Source: Albula goreensis (Eukaryota > Chordata > Actinopteri > Albuliformes > Albulidae). Taken from it: a stretch of 64,000 nucleotides of DNA. Every line of letters begins with the position of its first letter. Position 1 is the stretch's first letter. Positions 13,521 to 25,419 of this stretch are shown piece after piece. The notes under the pieces are model-generated. The model saw only the letters and a list, made by a program, of their open reading frames with translations, was not told the origin of the DNA and made no database searches. Position numbers and translations under genes: made by a program. Location: contig CM040741.1 in the NCBI GenBank assembly GCA_022829145.1, positions 58,056,547-58,120,546 of the forward strand, written 5' to 3'.

Positions 13521-14781
13521 AGATTTTTTTCATGTGAATCAGAGATGTTGTGTGCCTATGGCTCTCCTCTCAGAGCCAGCAGAAGGGTTGCTGATGTGAG
13601 TCAACTAACTTGGCCAGGGGCTGGGGAAAAACAGGGCAAAATCAACAAAAAACAGAGAAAGTTTTCAAAAGACTAAATCTGTTTTGTTAAAATTGTATAT
13701 GGCTTTCAAAAGTCTCCACGATTGTGTCCCATGGTCTTTTTCTTCCATGTTACCATATCCTCTGTACAGTTCTCTCATTCTGTTACTGGCTTCTGTATGA
13801 AATGGAATCATAAAGCCAAAATCATCAAGATTACCTGTCAGAAGTAAATGCCATTTAAAGGATTCTGCATTTCTCCAAAGTCTTGCCTTGGTTTGAATTT
13901 CCTGTGCTTCATCTTGTTATATTAATATAGTGTTTACTCTAAACTCAGAACCTTAGGAGGGCTTTAACATACCTATATACAGCAGGGTAAACCTGTTCTT
14001 GAATATCCTAATGGTTCTGGGTGGCATAAGACAAGTTAGAACCTGGCAAATGATCCCTTGATAGATTATGAGTGAAACTGAAACCGGAGTTCAATGTAAG
14101 TAATACATTAGAATGTTTTAGGGACAGAAGTTAAATATAGTATTTTGTCTAACTTCAATGATTATATGGCTTTAACATTAGGAATATCTGACGTTTGGTG
14201 CAATTATTTTCCTTTTCATGCAGACCAGCTCCCAACCACTTTCCTGTCAAATTACACAGATGCTCAAAATGTCTGAGCTACCCTTCATTTTCATCAGCCC
14301 TGTCTGTACAGTGACTGTGAATGGATGACCAGCTTCTGTCTGAGCACATGACACTGGAACTCACTCTCCCCATGACACAGCTAGAGGACTCTTCCCAGAA
14401 TGCTCCTACCAGCACAGACCCAGCCATCCTCAGGCTCCCACTTACAGGAAATGTATGTCGGCCCCAGAGAGGAACATGACTGAAGACAAACTCTAGTGGG
14501 AAACCAAACAAAAGCATTGCCACTCTCAGTGCTATGTGTTTGAACTATGGTCACTCTGAGATCTTGGCTAATCCAGAATGTCCTGAGATGAGGAAGCAGA
14601 CAGTTTCTTCATTTTTGACATCAGTTTGCCAGTTTGTTTAAAAACAAACCCCCTCACCCACATTTGCCATACTAATTATCTGAAAGCAAACATGGAAAGA
14701 AGGTACAGCTAATACATAGCATCAGTTGTCAGAAGCGTGCTTTGAATGGAACAAGGTGTAAGCCTGGGCTCATATTGATGA

Positions 14782-14825
14782 AGGGTCATAGGGTGGTGCT
14801 GATCTACGATGGGTTTTCCCCTGTG
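14782..14825 (+). repeat. possible SINE fragment
   Basis: The words GGGTCATAGGGTGGTGCTG and GATCTACGATGGG resemble a GTGCTGATCTAGGATCAG block that I recall as common in teleost SINEs. The match is short and the boundaries are unclear. Confidence 0.3.
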
Positions 14826-16188
14826 AAACCTCCTTCAGGAGGAGTACCATGCCCAGGTAATGCATTTCACACTAGCGTCACTGTCAATCCACAGATTAAT
14901 GGTAGTCATCACTGCATACCTGGAACCCCTAGTCATCACTACAGGGACCCTGAGTATCCTGCTAAGTGTGTCGCTGTGGAGCGCTTGTACGATTCTCCCA
15001 TTCACCAACAGTCAAAACTCCCACAGCACACTCAACTCCACTCACTCTGGGCTCTGCAGCAGAGACACTCTTTTAATCAGTCATTGATGTCAACAAGACT
15101 AAATACCTACTAGATGTTTACAGAGCAGAAATATCAGTAACAAAAAGAGTGCAGAAGCAACGGTACCAGCAGACTGTTCATGAAATACCCCTCTGAACAT
15201 TTGTGACATAAATACAATCCCAATGACAGTGAATATATATGAATAAAAATTATGAGGGGGTCCTTATTTGGACAACCTAAGACTGTCCATTTGACTATTT
15301 CAATGTGCAAAGCGCTGAACCAATAGTAATGGAGCAGGTAAAACCTTTCTTTGATTTCTTGATGGTTGCATGCCAACACTTGTCCATTGATTGCTGCTAG
15401 TCTGGACAACGGCATTAAATGGCATTAAGGTACTAGCAAAGAGGAAATACTAAGATCCATGCTTTAGGGCTCTGAAAATATGAAGTAAAAGAAAACAGAG
15501 CAAGACAACAGCAAGGCCAAAATGAAAACCACCCATTTTAAACTCCTGCTGCTAATTTATGCAAAGACTTACAGAGGAAGATTCAGCGCTGTTACTTAAC
15601 CCTGTCAAAGAGGAATAACATAACTTTTTAACACTGTAATGGATATAAATTCATGTTAACCAGTGCGTAATGAAGTGATGTCTTCTATGCATTCTAAAAC
15701 TGTAAATTGTTATTTTCTACATCAAATAATACTTCATCACTATTCCTTCTGTTCAGAGGCATACCTCCATGCTTCTAAAAACAGATCCTGCTTTGTGTTA
15801 ACTAAACCAAGGGCTCAATTAAGGATTCTACAACTTAGAAATCAATTTAGGACCAGGAGGCAAAACACTCCTCTGCAATTAATGAATAATAAATTGGGTT
15901 TTGCTTTCATACTGAGCACATGAAAAGGAATCAGAGAAATTTTTTATTTCCAAAACATCTACACGGTCCAACATTCCACTAATTGGAACTGCTATTTCCA
16001 CATCCTTCTGTTTCTTGAAAAGCACCTAGGGCTTTTTATTTCTGACAAATTACAGTATCTCACCTTAGCTTTGTAATTTAACATTCATATTGATTTGGAG
16101 TTTAGAAAGCAAGGATATTCTCTGGAGAGGTCAGCAAGCATCTGAAAAATGAACACCATAGAAAGACTTTGGATGGAAGCTCCCCTTT

Positions 16189-16224
16189 GTCATACCAAAG
16201 GTTGAAAGCACCCTTTGGTATGAC
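16189..16224. repeat. perfect 13-bp inverted repeat with 10-nt loop
   Basis: The arm at 16189-16201 (GTCATACCAAAGG) is the exact reverse complement of 16212-16224. A third related word (CCCTTTGT) sits just upstream of the left arm. It could be a small hairpin RNA, a transposon end relic, or chance. No larger element is evident around it. Confidence 0.85.
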
Positions 16225-16374
16225 TGACCAAATTTTATGCCATGCAATTTATTTCCTCAGAGAAAATGAGCGTATTTTCAATCCTTTGCTCCCAATGGAA
16301 ATAAGCAAAGACTGATTTTGTATATTTAATTAACTCTTCCTCATTTATCAGTTTAGATTTTAAAATTTGAGTGG

Positions 16375-16420
16375 TTTATACCTGTGTGTCCTTAATTAAG
16401 TTTATACCTGTGTGTCCTTA
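16375..16420. repeat. 20-bp tandem duplication
   Basis: TTTATACCTGTGTGTCCTTA occurs at 16375-16394 and again, identically, at 16401-16420, with six bases (ATTAAG) between the copies. Exact identity suggests a recent local duplication. Confidence 0.95.
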
Positions 16421-17439
16421 CATTGAACCTGAAATAGAGATAAATAGCTATGATACTCTGGAAGAAAGACAAAATAATTTTATTTGCTACTCTAATGTCA
16501 ATGTAACTCTTATTCCGTGAGGTGACCACTTGTATATTACAACTTATATGGCTGTTGAATACATGAATGGAATAAAACATAATGGCAAGTGAAACAGTGT
16601 AGTTACTATAAAATTGAAAATTTACATTTAATTAATGTGTCACTTCCATGCAGTCTAAACCATCCAGGCAATAACAAAAATTGTATGCTTCCCACTAATG
16701 CTACACATCAAGAACCCAAAATTTATGAGTCAGTTGATAAGCCTTATTATGATATGATAAGAACATGATAAGAATTATCTAAATATTAATCTGCAGGCAC
16801 ACAGAGAAAAAGCCATTGACACCTGTTCTCTGCCAACTGTAAGAGAATGGGGCATATAATTAGCATCTGCAGTCAATTTGCATCTGTCACTCGTAAAAGT
16901 AATAATGGGCAATACAAAGATGTTTATTTACACCGCACAAAGGCAGACCAATACAGCTCAGGTGTCTGAGAAATCTGGAAAAAGTACTGTATTGGAACGC
17001 CTTTTACTGTTCTTCTCGACGCACCGAATACCATTTTAGATATACTGTACTGTGATCATTTCTAAACAGCTGCCCTCTTCTGGCACAGTGTTTGGGTCAA
17101 CACTTACTTTCTTTCCAGTTGCATTTAGGATAGCTGTGCATTTTGGTCGCGAGTCAGTGTCATTACTCAATGTCAAACACTGACACAAAATATTAACGAC
17201 ATCGATCATATAAATTTGCAAATATAAATGATGTCAAGTTTAAAATGTTTACTGGAAACCAATGACGTTCTCAGAAGTGACATAACGTGCGTAAATGCGC
17301 AGATGTAATGGAAATCTTGTTAGCCTCCAAAATTCACAAGGTATTACACCGTACATACACCTCCCAGATCAATAATATTCGTCTAAAGGCTAGGTATGCC
17401 AAAATAACAACTTTATAGCAAATAGCAACTGCTTAGTTC

Positions 17440-18160
17440 ATCGTACCTGCGTCTCTTACTTCACCCTCATGTTTGCTTCGGTCTTGCGGCGTTCCCCCGT
17501 TCTCCTGTATCAACCATCTGGCGCCCGGGGTTAATCTGGGCTGAGAAGGGTTTAGAGTCCCATGAACACGTTAATTGGTATAATCACCTGCTGGCGTAAC
17601 TCTGCAACTCGCTAGATGAAACGCGAGGACTTTTAAGAACCGCTACAATTACCACCATCCTTCTTAGCTTGAAGTCCAAGGACGTGCAATGATGCTGCAA
17701 CCGCTTTATTCACTAATTTCGTGCATGGTATGTCAACACTCTTAAGTAATCTTTGCCCTTCGTGAAATATTCTTCATTCTTTCTGCGCTTGTTCTCAGTA
17801 CTTTCCTCTTTGACAGTGATGCAGACACTTCATCACAGATTTTTCCACTTGTGCTGAAAGATTTCCTGCCTTTCAGTGCACTTGCTGCACCGTCTTTCGA
17901 AAAGGTTAACAGAAAGGATTAGTGGTAAACGTGTGACTGACGGATATGCGAGTGCAGAACGACTGTACCTTGAGTCACAGTACTCGAACTGATGGTAGAG
18001 CTGCTGATGGTCTTTGTAAAAATCCCGCCCCCTGTCTGAATTACAATCGATTGCCGCTCACGTGGAACTACGGACAGTACTCCATAAAATATTCTCTCCT
18101 CAAATTCCTACTTGACTCTCCGTAAAATATTTAGGAAGACGCGCCGAAACTGGATTGGTT
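17440..18160 (-). promoter_or_regulatory. CpG-dense patch, candidate alternative pdzd2 promoter
   Basis: Within the AT-rich, CpG-poor pdzd2 intron this block has frequent CpG (roughly one per 15-20 bases in 17451-17700, counted by eye). It contains a GC-box-like CCCGCCCCC near 18024 and an inverted CCAAT word (ATTGGTT) at 18154-18160. At its downstream edge for minus-strand transcription is a fair splice donor, CAG|GTACGA, with the boundary at 17447. The layout CCAAT - GC box - short leader - donor suits a first exon that could splice to the exon at 3134. The first in-frame Met in that exon is in IMLRR, so the product would lack most of PDZ1. This is inference only. An unmethylated enhancer is the main alternative. 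Confidence 0.35.
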
Positions 18161-21100
18161 AGCCTTACATTACGCACAATTGCAGGACGCCCCTTTCAAT
18201 ATGATGAACTAAACCCAAGTATGATAGTGATACGGTTATACTCTGGCTAATGAGAATAACATGTATGGAGATTATATTGCACTGCCTTTGACTGTTGAAG
18301 TGAAACAGTTGTTTTTTTTTTTTTTGTTTTATTTTGACCCGCTGCAAAGCGCTGCTTGTCTCTGAATAAACATCAGCATAGGACAACAAACGTTCCTATG
18401 CACTAATACATTACAAGTAATTGTTATGAAAGCATTAGACATATTGACTAATGATCAGATGTTTAAAGCATTTTCCAGTTTTATTGTTTACAGCCTTCTG
18501 TAATCATTGACTGTAGTAAACCATGAGTGACATCCTTAAATTTAGTCTGAAAGTTAAGATAAGAACAATATCCGTTCAGTATCTTTCAAACAGGAAGGGA
18601 AATGGGAGACCCATTCCCTTAATAAACAATTCTGTATCCACTCTTAAATGCTTGCTTGCGGATTAGCCTAGTTCTTGATCTTATTCAGGCGTGCCCCGGG
18701 ATTTAAACTTGCAGCCAGAAGTCAATGGCACGATAAAGCATGTAATCATTCTATGAATGAAGAGAAATCAGATCATTAAAATACTTGAAACTCCGTTACT
18801 CAGTTTCAATGGTTATTTGTTCTGCAGGATTCTCGTGAGGAGAACATATTTTCCTTCCACTGAGTGTGAAAGCCGGCAAATAAAATTGCTATGAAAGAAC
18901 ATCAATGGTTGCTGCCGTTTGCACAGAGTAAAGCACTCTCTAATCTTAAATGCAGACAGCAGCTAGGGGTGAACCAGAGCTGTAGGCAGCTGTTCACACA
19001 TCAGATACTATTATGAAACGAGAACCCATTCCTCTACTGCCACCCTGTGGAGAATTGCTGGCGTTTCTTAACATATCCCTGTATTGTCCAACAGGTTCAT
19101 AGGGCGAGCGCTTTTAAAACCAACGTGCACTTGTGCTACTCAACAAAATGAATTCAATCAAGATGAAGAAGCGAACGCTTGTAACTACTAAATCTGCTAA
19201 TGTGCGATTTAGTATGATTATTTGTTCATTTTTCATCCATTACCCTTTATCACAAACGGACCAAACCTTCTCCCGGAAAGCAGATACGATTACATTTTTG
19301 AAATGGGCACTGAGCCATTTTTGACTAGGAACCTGGTGTTAGAATTAAGTTGGTGTTACACTTCACTTCAAGTCAGTCTACAATTACAGAAACCCTCATT
19401 TCACTCAAAGCTCAAAAATAACTATAACATGTATTTTACAGATGGAAGTAATTAGAAAGCACCCATAATGCCCCAGTAAGCTTACCCTTACTCAGGCTTA
19501 CAGTTACAGTTAAAAATGGATTTGGTTGCAAGTTTGCAGACCAGTTTAGGAGGAGCGACAGGGTTAGCAAGCATGTTTCAAGGAAGCGGTGTTAGCTTTA
19601 ACATTAGCAATTAACATTAAAAATGTTATTTAAGCTCTATAAGACTTAAACACAGCAAACAAATAAAATATAAGCCAAATCATGTTTGAGACTGTGTCTG
19701 CATTGCATGGCTGTCAAGATAAGTTCTGTGTCATTTTAAACTCTGGATCACTGTGAATGAGGATGTGAATGGTGTAAATGCCAGCTTACAGTAATGGGCA
19801 TAGCCCAGGGAGTTCCAATGCTTCCCCTTGGCATGGGCAACAACACTTTGAACACAACAGCTCCACCATACTTCAAGCATACAGTCTGCACTACATCAAG
19901 ATTCACATAAAGTTATGGCAGAAATGTTGGACTTCCTAATATATTCACTGTCATTAAGATTCATGCCATGATTTATTCCATTCAGCATCAAATAACATTG
20001 AAATGGACACACATCCTGGCATGGGTGACCTGACATTTCCCAGGACACCAGCCTTGTAAAAACGTCCCACTCATACAGAAATAACATCTGTCATTTCTGC
20101 ATGGCTTGTACCCGCCTTTCACTTCCCTACACAAGGCAAACAAAAGCCTTGTTTATATTCACTGGGACATCACTCCTAAAATAACCTGCCTCTCCACTTT
20201 AAAACTGGAGGCTCAGGAGTCTGACACTGCACATGGTAATACTAGAAAAGGCAGACAGTATTGGCTTAATTCACCTCAGTCAGCAGACAGTGCCTGGCTG
20301 GGGAGAGCTGGAGGCCCTGATGGGTGGTATTATGGTTGTGGCTGTGTAGGTCTGAGAGCATTATTGTGTGCTAATTGGTGTTGAGCTGATGACCAAGACA
20401 ACCCAGGGAAGATTCAGCTCCTGTAGTGTGCAGTGTCTGTAGGTTTTTGTGCTTCCCTTTTAATCAGCAGCCAATCTTGGCCCTGGAAAAAAATGTTTGT
20501 TGTTATTTTACCCAATCAGTGGCTTGAATGGATCACTTCAGTGCTGTAACTAACAAAAAATCAGCAGATACTGTGATGCTCCAGAACTGGACTCTGACAA
20601 CACTGGTTTGCACCAAGAAGACTTGTACACCATAATTCATGTTTTTGAATATACACGATGTAGAAGTATCAACATGTGTTATGTACCATAATATAATGTG
20701 TTTTTTGCTCTGTAAGTGTGATGAGCCTTCACATATGTAAAAATATCTCTGTTCCCTAGCATGAGGAAAAGCTGGTCTGTCTTCACAAGTCTCAGCGAGA
20801 GAAGCCAGCTCTTTTCAAATGGAAAATAAGGTCTGCCTCTCCTATGCTTTCTCTGCCAACCCACAGTTAGCTGGCTCAAGGACGTGAAGTCTGCATGGGA
20901 AAGCATCAGGCAGAACATAAACATTCAAACTGAGAAAACCTGCATTTCCTCATGTTTTCATCAGAAACAGGTGGCTCCCTGAAGACTGCTACTATACATA
21001 GATAATGCGTTCTGTACCACTGCAATGCCAAATTGAACCCTTTTTTAAAGTAATTGAAAGCCCCCGGCATTTTACAAGGCTTAAGATTTCATTTGTATAC

Positions 21101-23699
21101 TTACTGCAGTCTCATCTACGGTTCCAAGAAACTATTTACAACTAGTCCTTTAAAAAGCAGTTTTTGGTAAGCCAGTGGAAAAGTACAATTTGCCAATCAA
21201 ATCTTAAACATTAAAGAGAAATATAGAAAAGCAGAAATTATGATTGCAATACAATAACTACTAAATTTTTATTTTCATCAATTAAATACTATAATATAAA
21301 TAACTAAAACAAAATGAAGGAAAATGTGAAGGTAACTAATGTAATTTCCAATGTTTTCTTGTTAATTCATTTATTCTTAACAGAACTTGTTTACATGAAA
21401 AAATTGCATTTCTATGGAAATTGTTGCACTTGTCCTAAAATGTTTGTTTATATAATGTTTCTGCTCAAACAAAGGCCTCAAAATGTGGCGGTGGTTAACT
21501 GCATTTATAGCACTGTCTTATTCTTCCACGGAGAAAGGATTAAACTGTTTTCCATCGGAGAATGAGACAGATGTTCAGCCAAGCTGTAAAAGAGAATAGA
21601 GAGAAATAAAATAACTATAAAGATGCTTTAAAGTGAATGTTCTCTTGTGGTGAGCACATAGGATCAGGACTTGTCACTGAAAGCATGAACATAAAAAGCA
21701 CTCAGTGAGGAATAAAGCTTTCGTCATGAATCTTTCCTAATCAAAGCCATCAACCCAGTTCCTTGGACAACCTTCCTGTGTAACATACGCCAGCATCTCT
21801 TCAGTCAGTCTGCACACACCAGATAGTCTGTGGGATCAGGTTTGAAAATGTGGGCTCTGGCAAAGCACTGAAGCTTAAAGTAGGAGTCTGGTCAGTTAAC
21901 TTCTTATTCCAAATTTAAAATGTTTTCATCATTTTTCCCCTCCAGTTTGGAATCACTAATATTCTAGTTCTCATAGCATCACTGTACCACTAGCAACAAA
22001 CTCAACCAGCGCTGCAGTCCCCCAGTCTATTTGTCAGTAGGCCACTGGTGGCTTTCTAGCTTAGAATCCTCTCATTTCCTCAGGATAAGGGAGTTTGCAC
22101 AAACATTAAATGTGTTTCTCTCACTTCCATTTCATTTTTCACTTTTTTTTTGGTCTGAAACCGTCTTTTCTAATCTTATCTTGATGGCCAACAAACAACA
22201 ACTTTAATGTCACTCTAATGTAACAGCCTGGCATTTCAAATTTGCAACTGTTTCACTCAGAGAAAAGAGGAGCTGTTTTTTGTGTATAAAAGAAGCACTC
22301 ACTGCTAAGGCAGTGCATCAAAGAACAATCTGATGGTTTTTTTCATTCAAAGACAAGAAAATCAGTCTAAACCTGATGAGGTATCAAGCAGGGAAAGACT
22401 GAACAATGATTGAGAAAAGGGGGAGATATAATTTATACTGGTGGCAGTTCTGTACTAATGGTTAAATGAGGTGGTGGAACTACCACATGCTATCAGTGCA
22501 CCAAACTTACAATAATTTGTGTTTTACTGTGGAGGGCCAAATATTTTGTCAGTGTTTGACAGCTCCTTGACGTTCTACCCATCACTGGGTTTATGAAAAC
22601 TCATTCTGCCAACCCAAGATTTTTGTTTGGATACTTCCTGCTGTGTATACAAAATAAAATGGCAACACATCAATTATGAGTATTAAAAATCATGGTGAAA
22701 GCATTCATTTGACACATTTACTGTTTTGTCTTCTACTGAGTCACCAGTAGTGGATATTGCTGAGTTAAATTCTTTTTCTAAGGACAAAAAAAATTTTTTT
22801 TTTGCTTTCCAATAAGAGACAAGACACCTCCATCTTTGATGCTGTTTTTGCTGTACTTCTATTTCTCTACGCACCATCTCATGATTTGTATCAAGGGCCC
22901 AGCCGATAAATCGCAATCTCTCCTTCCACAAGCCTGTTATTACAAGTGTGTCAAAGCATCTCCAGGTCTGTCAAAGCCATGGGCCGCCCCCAGGATCCTC
23001 CTCCCTTCCGTGCCACATGAGGAGGAAGAGTCTGCCGGACGGCCTCCGTGTGAATCCATCCCTTCTCATCAAAGCAGCCTATTGTTCTTCCACACCACAC
23101 TCAATACACTATGCAATTACATCAGCCCCACTTAGTGATGCTGGGTTTCATTGCATAGGGGACAGAGTACACTAACTACCACATATGCAAAACAAGGGAG
23201 CCACCAACAGCTAATTCAGGCAAATTATGGGTTATGGGACAGAAAATTCTGGAAAAAAGTGCATTAAATATTCTACCAGAAAAAAGGACTTAATTATGTA
23301 TTGGGGTGCCATTTCATCCGCATATTTCATCTCATGTCAACTTTCAGACCAACAGAGAGATTATTCACCACAATGACGACATATGGGGCATGACAAATTG
23401 TTTGATGTTTAAAAACATTCAGGCGCTTTCACTGGAGCTGGGAATACAATATGGTCATCCACAGTATGGTGCCAGTATATTTCCTCCTTTGTATCTGTTA
23501 CTAGTATTCATCTGTCTGATTTTGCCAGGGAAGAGAGGAAAGACAGACCAGAAATTTTTTGAAAACGTGAAGGGCATATTTTGTGCGTGCTATCCATGAG
23601 GTCCGCATGAGAAACTTCCAAACGTTCAAAAATAAGTCAGTGGCTAGCACAAGGAGTATTGTGGAGACAGATTTAACAAGCAATTCCTCCCCAGTTTGT
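18161..23699. other. pdzd2 intron, no gene seen
   Basis: AT-rich intronic sequence with short frames that look random. The stretch 22840-23170 is somewhat richer in G+C (for example around 22980-23050) and might be a conserved non-coding element, but nothing coding is recognisable. Frames at 21314-21565 and 20106-20384 lack any domain, splice context or codon pattern that would support them. Confidence 0.7.
18312..18325. repeat. poly(T) run, T14
   Basis: Homopolymer followed by a G and more T-rich sequence. It also creates the Lys-rich translation of the minus-strand frame here, which is not a gene. Confidence 0.85.
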
Positions 23700-23833
23700 T
23701 TGAATTTACAGTAGAAGCCGCATAGCAGAGTCAGTTTCAACAAGGCGTCAGACGGAAAACAAGGCTGAGGAGTGGAAGCTGCTGGGCAGTGGGCAGCAGT
23801 GGCACGAGCAGCCTATCCCCGCCCTGAACAGAA

Positions 23834-23869
23834 ACACACACGCACGCATGCACACACACACACACATCC
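23834..23869. repeat. imperfect (CA)n microsatellite
   Basis: CA dinucleotides with CG and TG interruptions. Simple repeat. Confidence 0.85.
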
Positions 23870-24880
23870 ATACAGGTTCCTGGCTGTACGGGCCTGTTTG
23901 CTCCAGGGGGAAGTGACTCTGGCGCGGGTCCAGTCTCCGCTGCCTCGGCATGCCAGGAGCAGTGCCGCCCCTACACAAACAGTGGCGCGGCGCACAAAGC
24001 CGCTCAGAGGGGAAGGAGAGGCGGGGAGCGCAATGTCAGCTATGTGGCAGAGGGTTTTTCAGGGATCCGCTCTCTGGCGGGCTAGCTGGCTGGCTCGCTT
24101 CACTCCCAGCGCTGTTCTGGAGGGGAGGGGCTGCTTAGCAGTGTTTCCAGAGCAGGTGTTGCCGGATCATTCCAGCGGGCAGGCCCCAAGGGCCGGTGGT
24201 GGGATATGATACTGAGCCGCTGAAGAGGGAGAGTCTGTGTGTGGATGTAGCACACAGATACACTCTAAAGCCGTCTTTGTTTTATCTGACAGTTTGTTCA
24301 AGTATAGTTTCAGTTTTAAGAGCCTGCTATACAGCTTTCATATTTCAAGAGCCAGACAGAAAAACACACTTCCCATTTGTACATTTTTACAGATTTTTCT
24401 GTCCTGTTTTCTTTTCCCTTGATGCAACTTCAGTGTTTTTTAATCTGTACAGTTTTTTTATTCAAAAGCCTAAACATGGACAAGCCTCTCAAATTAGCTT
24501 TGGCTGGGAGCACCTTTTCATGCTTTTAACCTGCAACACTGTCTACTTGCATTGTCCATAATAAATAAACAGTTTGATACAAATTAAATTTCTGTCTCAA
24601 TGAGATAATGATTTTAAAAAACAGCTAATGAAATAACTATATAATCCATGGCTGAAGGAACAATCCTACATAAAATTATATGACAAGAATGTTCACACAA
24701 AACTGAATACATATACGTTTAACATTGTATGGTATTCAGATTGTTTTATGGATAAGACCTGATGTATTTCAACAAAAACAAAAAAGAACTGCATTATTTA
24801 TGAATTACTGTATAAGTGAATAGGCTCAGAGAGCAGATTTATGATCAGTACATGCTGTGCTCATGTCTGGGAGAGCACAG

Positions 24881-24940
24881 GTTTGCAGGGGTTTGCGCAG
24901 GTTTGCAGGGGTTTGCGCAGGTTTGCAGGGGTTTGCAGGG
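24881..24940. repeat. decamer minisatellite, six copies, next to a pdzd2 donor
   Basis: Six head-to-tail 10-bp units. Four read GTTTGCAGGG and two read GTTTGCGCAG, in the order A-B-A-B-A-A. The array ends six bases before the last exonic base of pdzd2 at 24947, so on the minus strand it starts immediately after the GTAGGA donor. The alternation of variants indicates expansion as a dimer. Confidence 0.97.
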
Positions 24941-24946
24941 TCCTAC

Positions 24947-25419
24947 CTGGCGCCAGTGACATCCACGCCCACCATGAGCTGCCCGTTGAGTGACAGCAGC
25001 TCGTCCCGTAGCTTGATCTCCCCACAGCGTGCGGCAGGGCTCATCTTCTTCACCTCCGTCACCCAGATGCAGCCCACGTCCAGCACCGGGCCCTTATCGC
25101 CCTTCCTCCTCCTCCTCCGCCCTCCCTTCTTCCTGCCCTCCGGGTCCCCGAAGATGGGGATGTTCCCAAAGCTGAGGCCGAACTCCTCCCCGTCGGCCTC
25201 TGATTTGTGGAGGCAGACTGCCCGCACCTCCGTGTCCTCCCGGGGCAGGCCTGCTGGCGGAGGGGGGGCGGCCTCCCCATCGGTGAAATTCAGCTGGATG
25301 TACTCCACCAGCTTGCGGATGGCGGCCTGGCACAGGCCCCTCCCGCGGTCATCCTGCGTGCCCAGCCAGCGCTCCAGCATGGGGAGGTGGCTCAGGGCAT
25401 TCTCCTGGGTAATGGGCAT
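24947..25419 (-). CDS. pdzd2: pdzd2 first coding exon: N terminus and most of PDZ1
   Basis: This exon encodes residues 1-157 plus two bases of a Ser codon. It begins MPITQENALSHLPMLERWL and matches the N terminus of human PDZD2 (MPITQ...) as I remember it. Further matches are LCQAAI.KL.EYIQLNF, FGLSFGNIPIFGD and PVLDVGCIWVTE..K.SPA. PDZ1 begins near residue 65. FGLSFG (80-85) is the carboxylate-binding loop, and LRDELLSLNGQLMVGVDV (137-154) is the region that carries the GDxIL-type motif. A basic insert (RKKGGRRRRRKGDKG, about 96-110) lies in the loop where human also has a Lys/Arg-rich insert. The start is well supported: the context is AAG-ATG-C, and an in-frame TGA lies three codons upstream. 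The exon ends GGCGCCAG|GTAGGA and joins the exon at 3134 in phase 2, restoring an uninterrupted PDZ fold. PDZD2 is described as a multi-PDZ scaffold whose C-terminal fragment can be released and secreted. No function beyond that is visible here. Confidence 0.95.

Larger units (their letters stand above)
13521..17439. other. pdzd2 intron, no gene seen
   Basis: AT-rich intronic sequence. I support no exon here. It contains a possible degraded SINE word cluster at 14782-14825, a perfect 13-bp hairpin at 16189-16224, and a short direct duplication at 16375-16420. The long frame at 14742-15113 has no recognisable protein and overlaps the repeat-like words. Confidence 0.7.

Noticed and set aside
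21314..21565. Plus-strand 83-codon frame with a hydrophobic start
   Set aside because: AT-rich sequence with random hydrophobic content, no splice context and no recognised homologue.
23772..24209. Long plus-strand frame in the CpG-rich block
   Set aside because: High G+C removes stops in several frames at once. The product is unrecognised and no splice signals support it.
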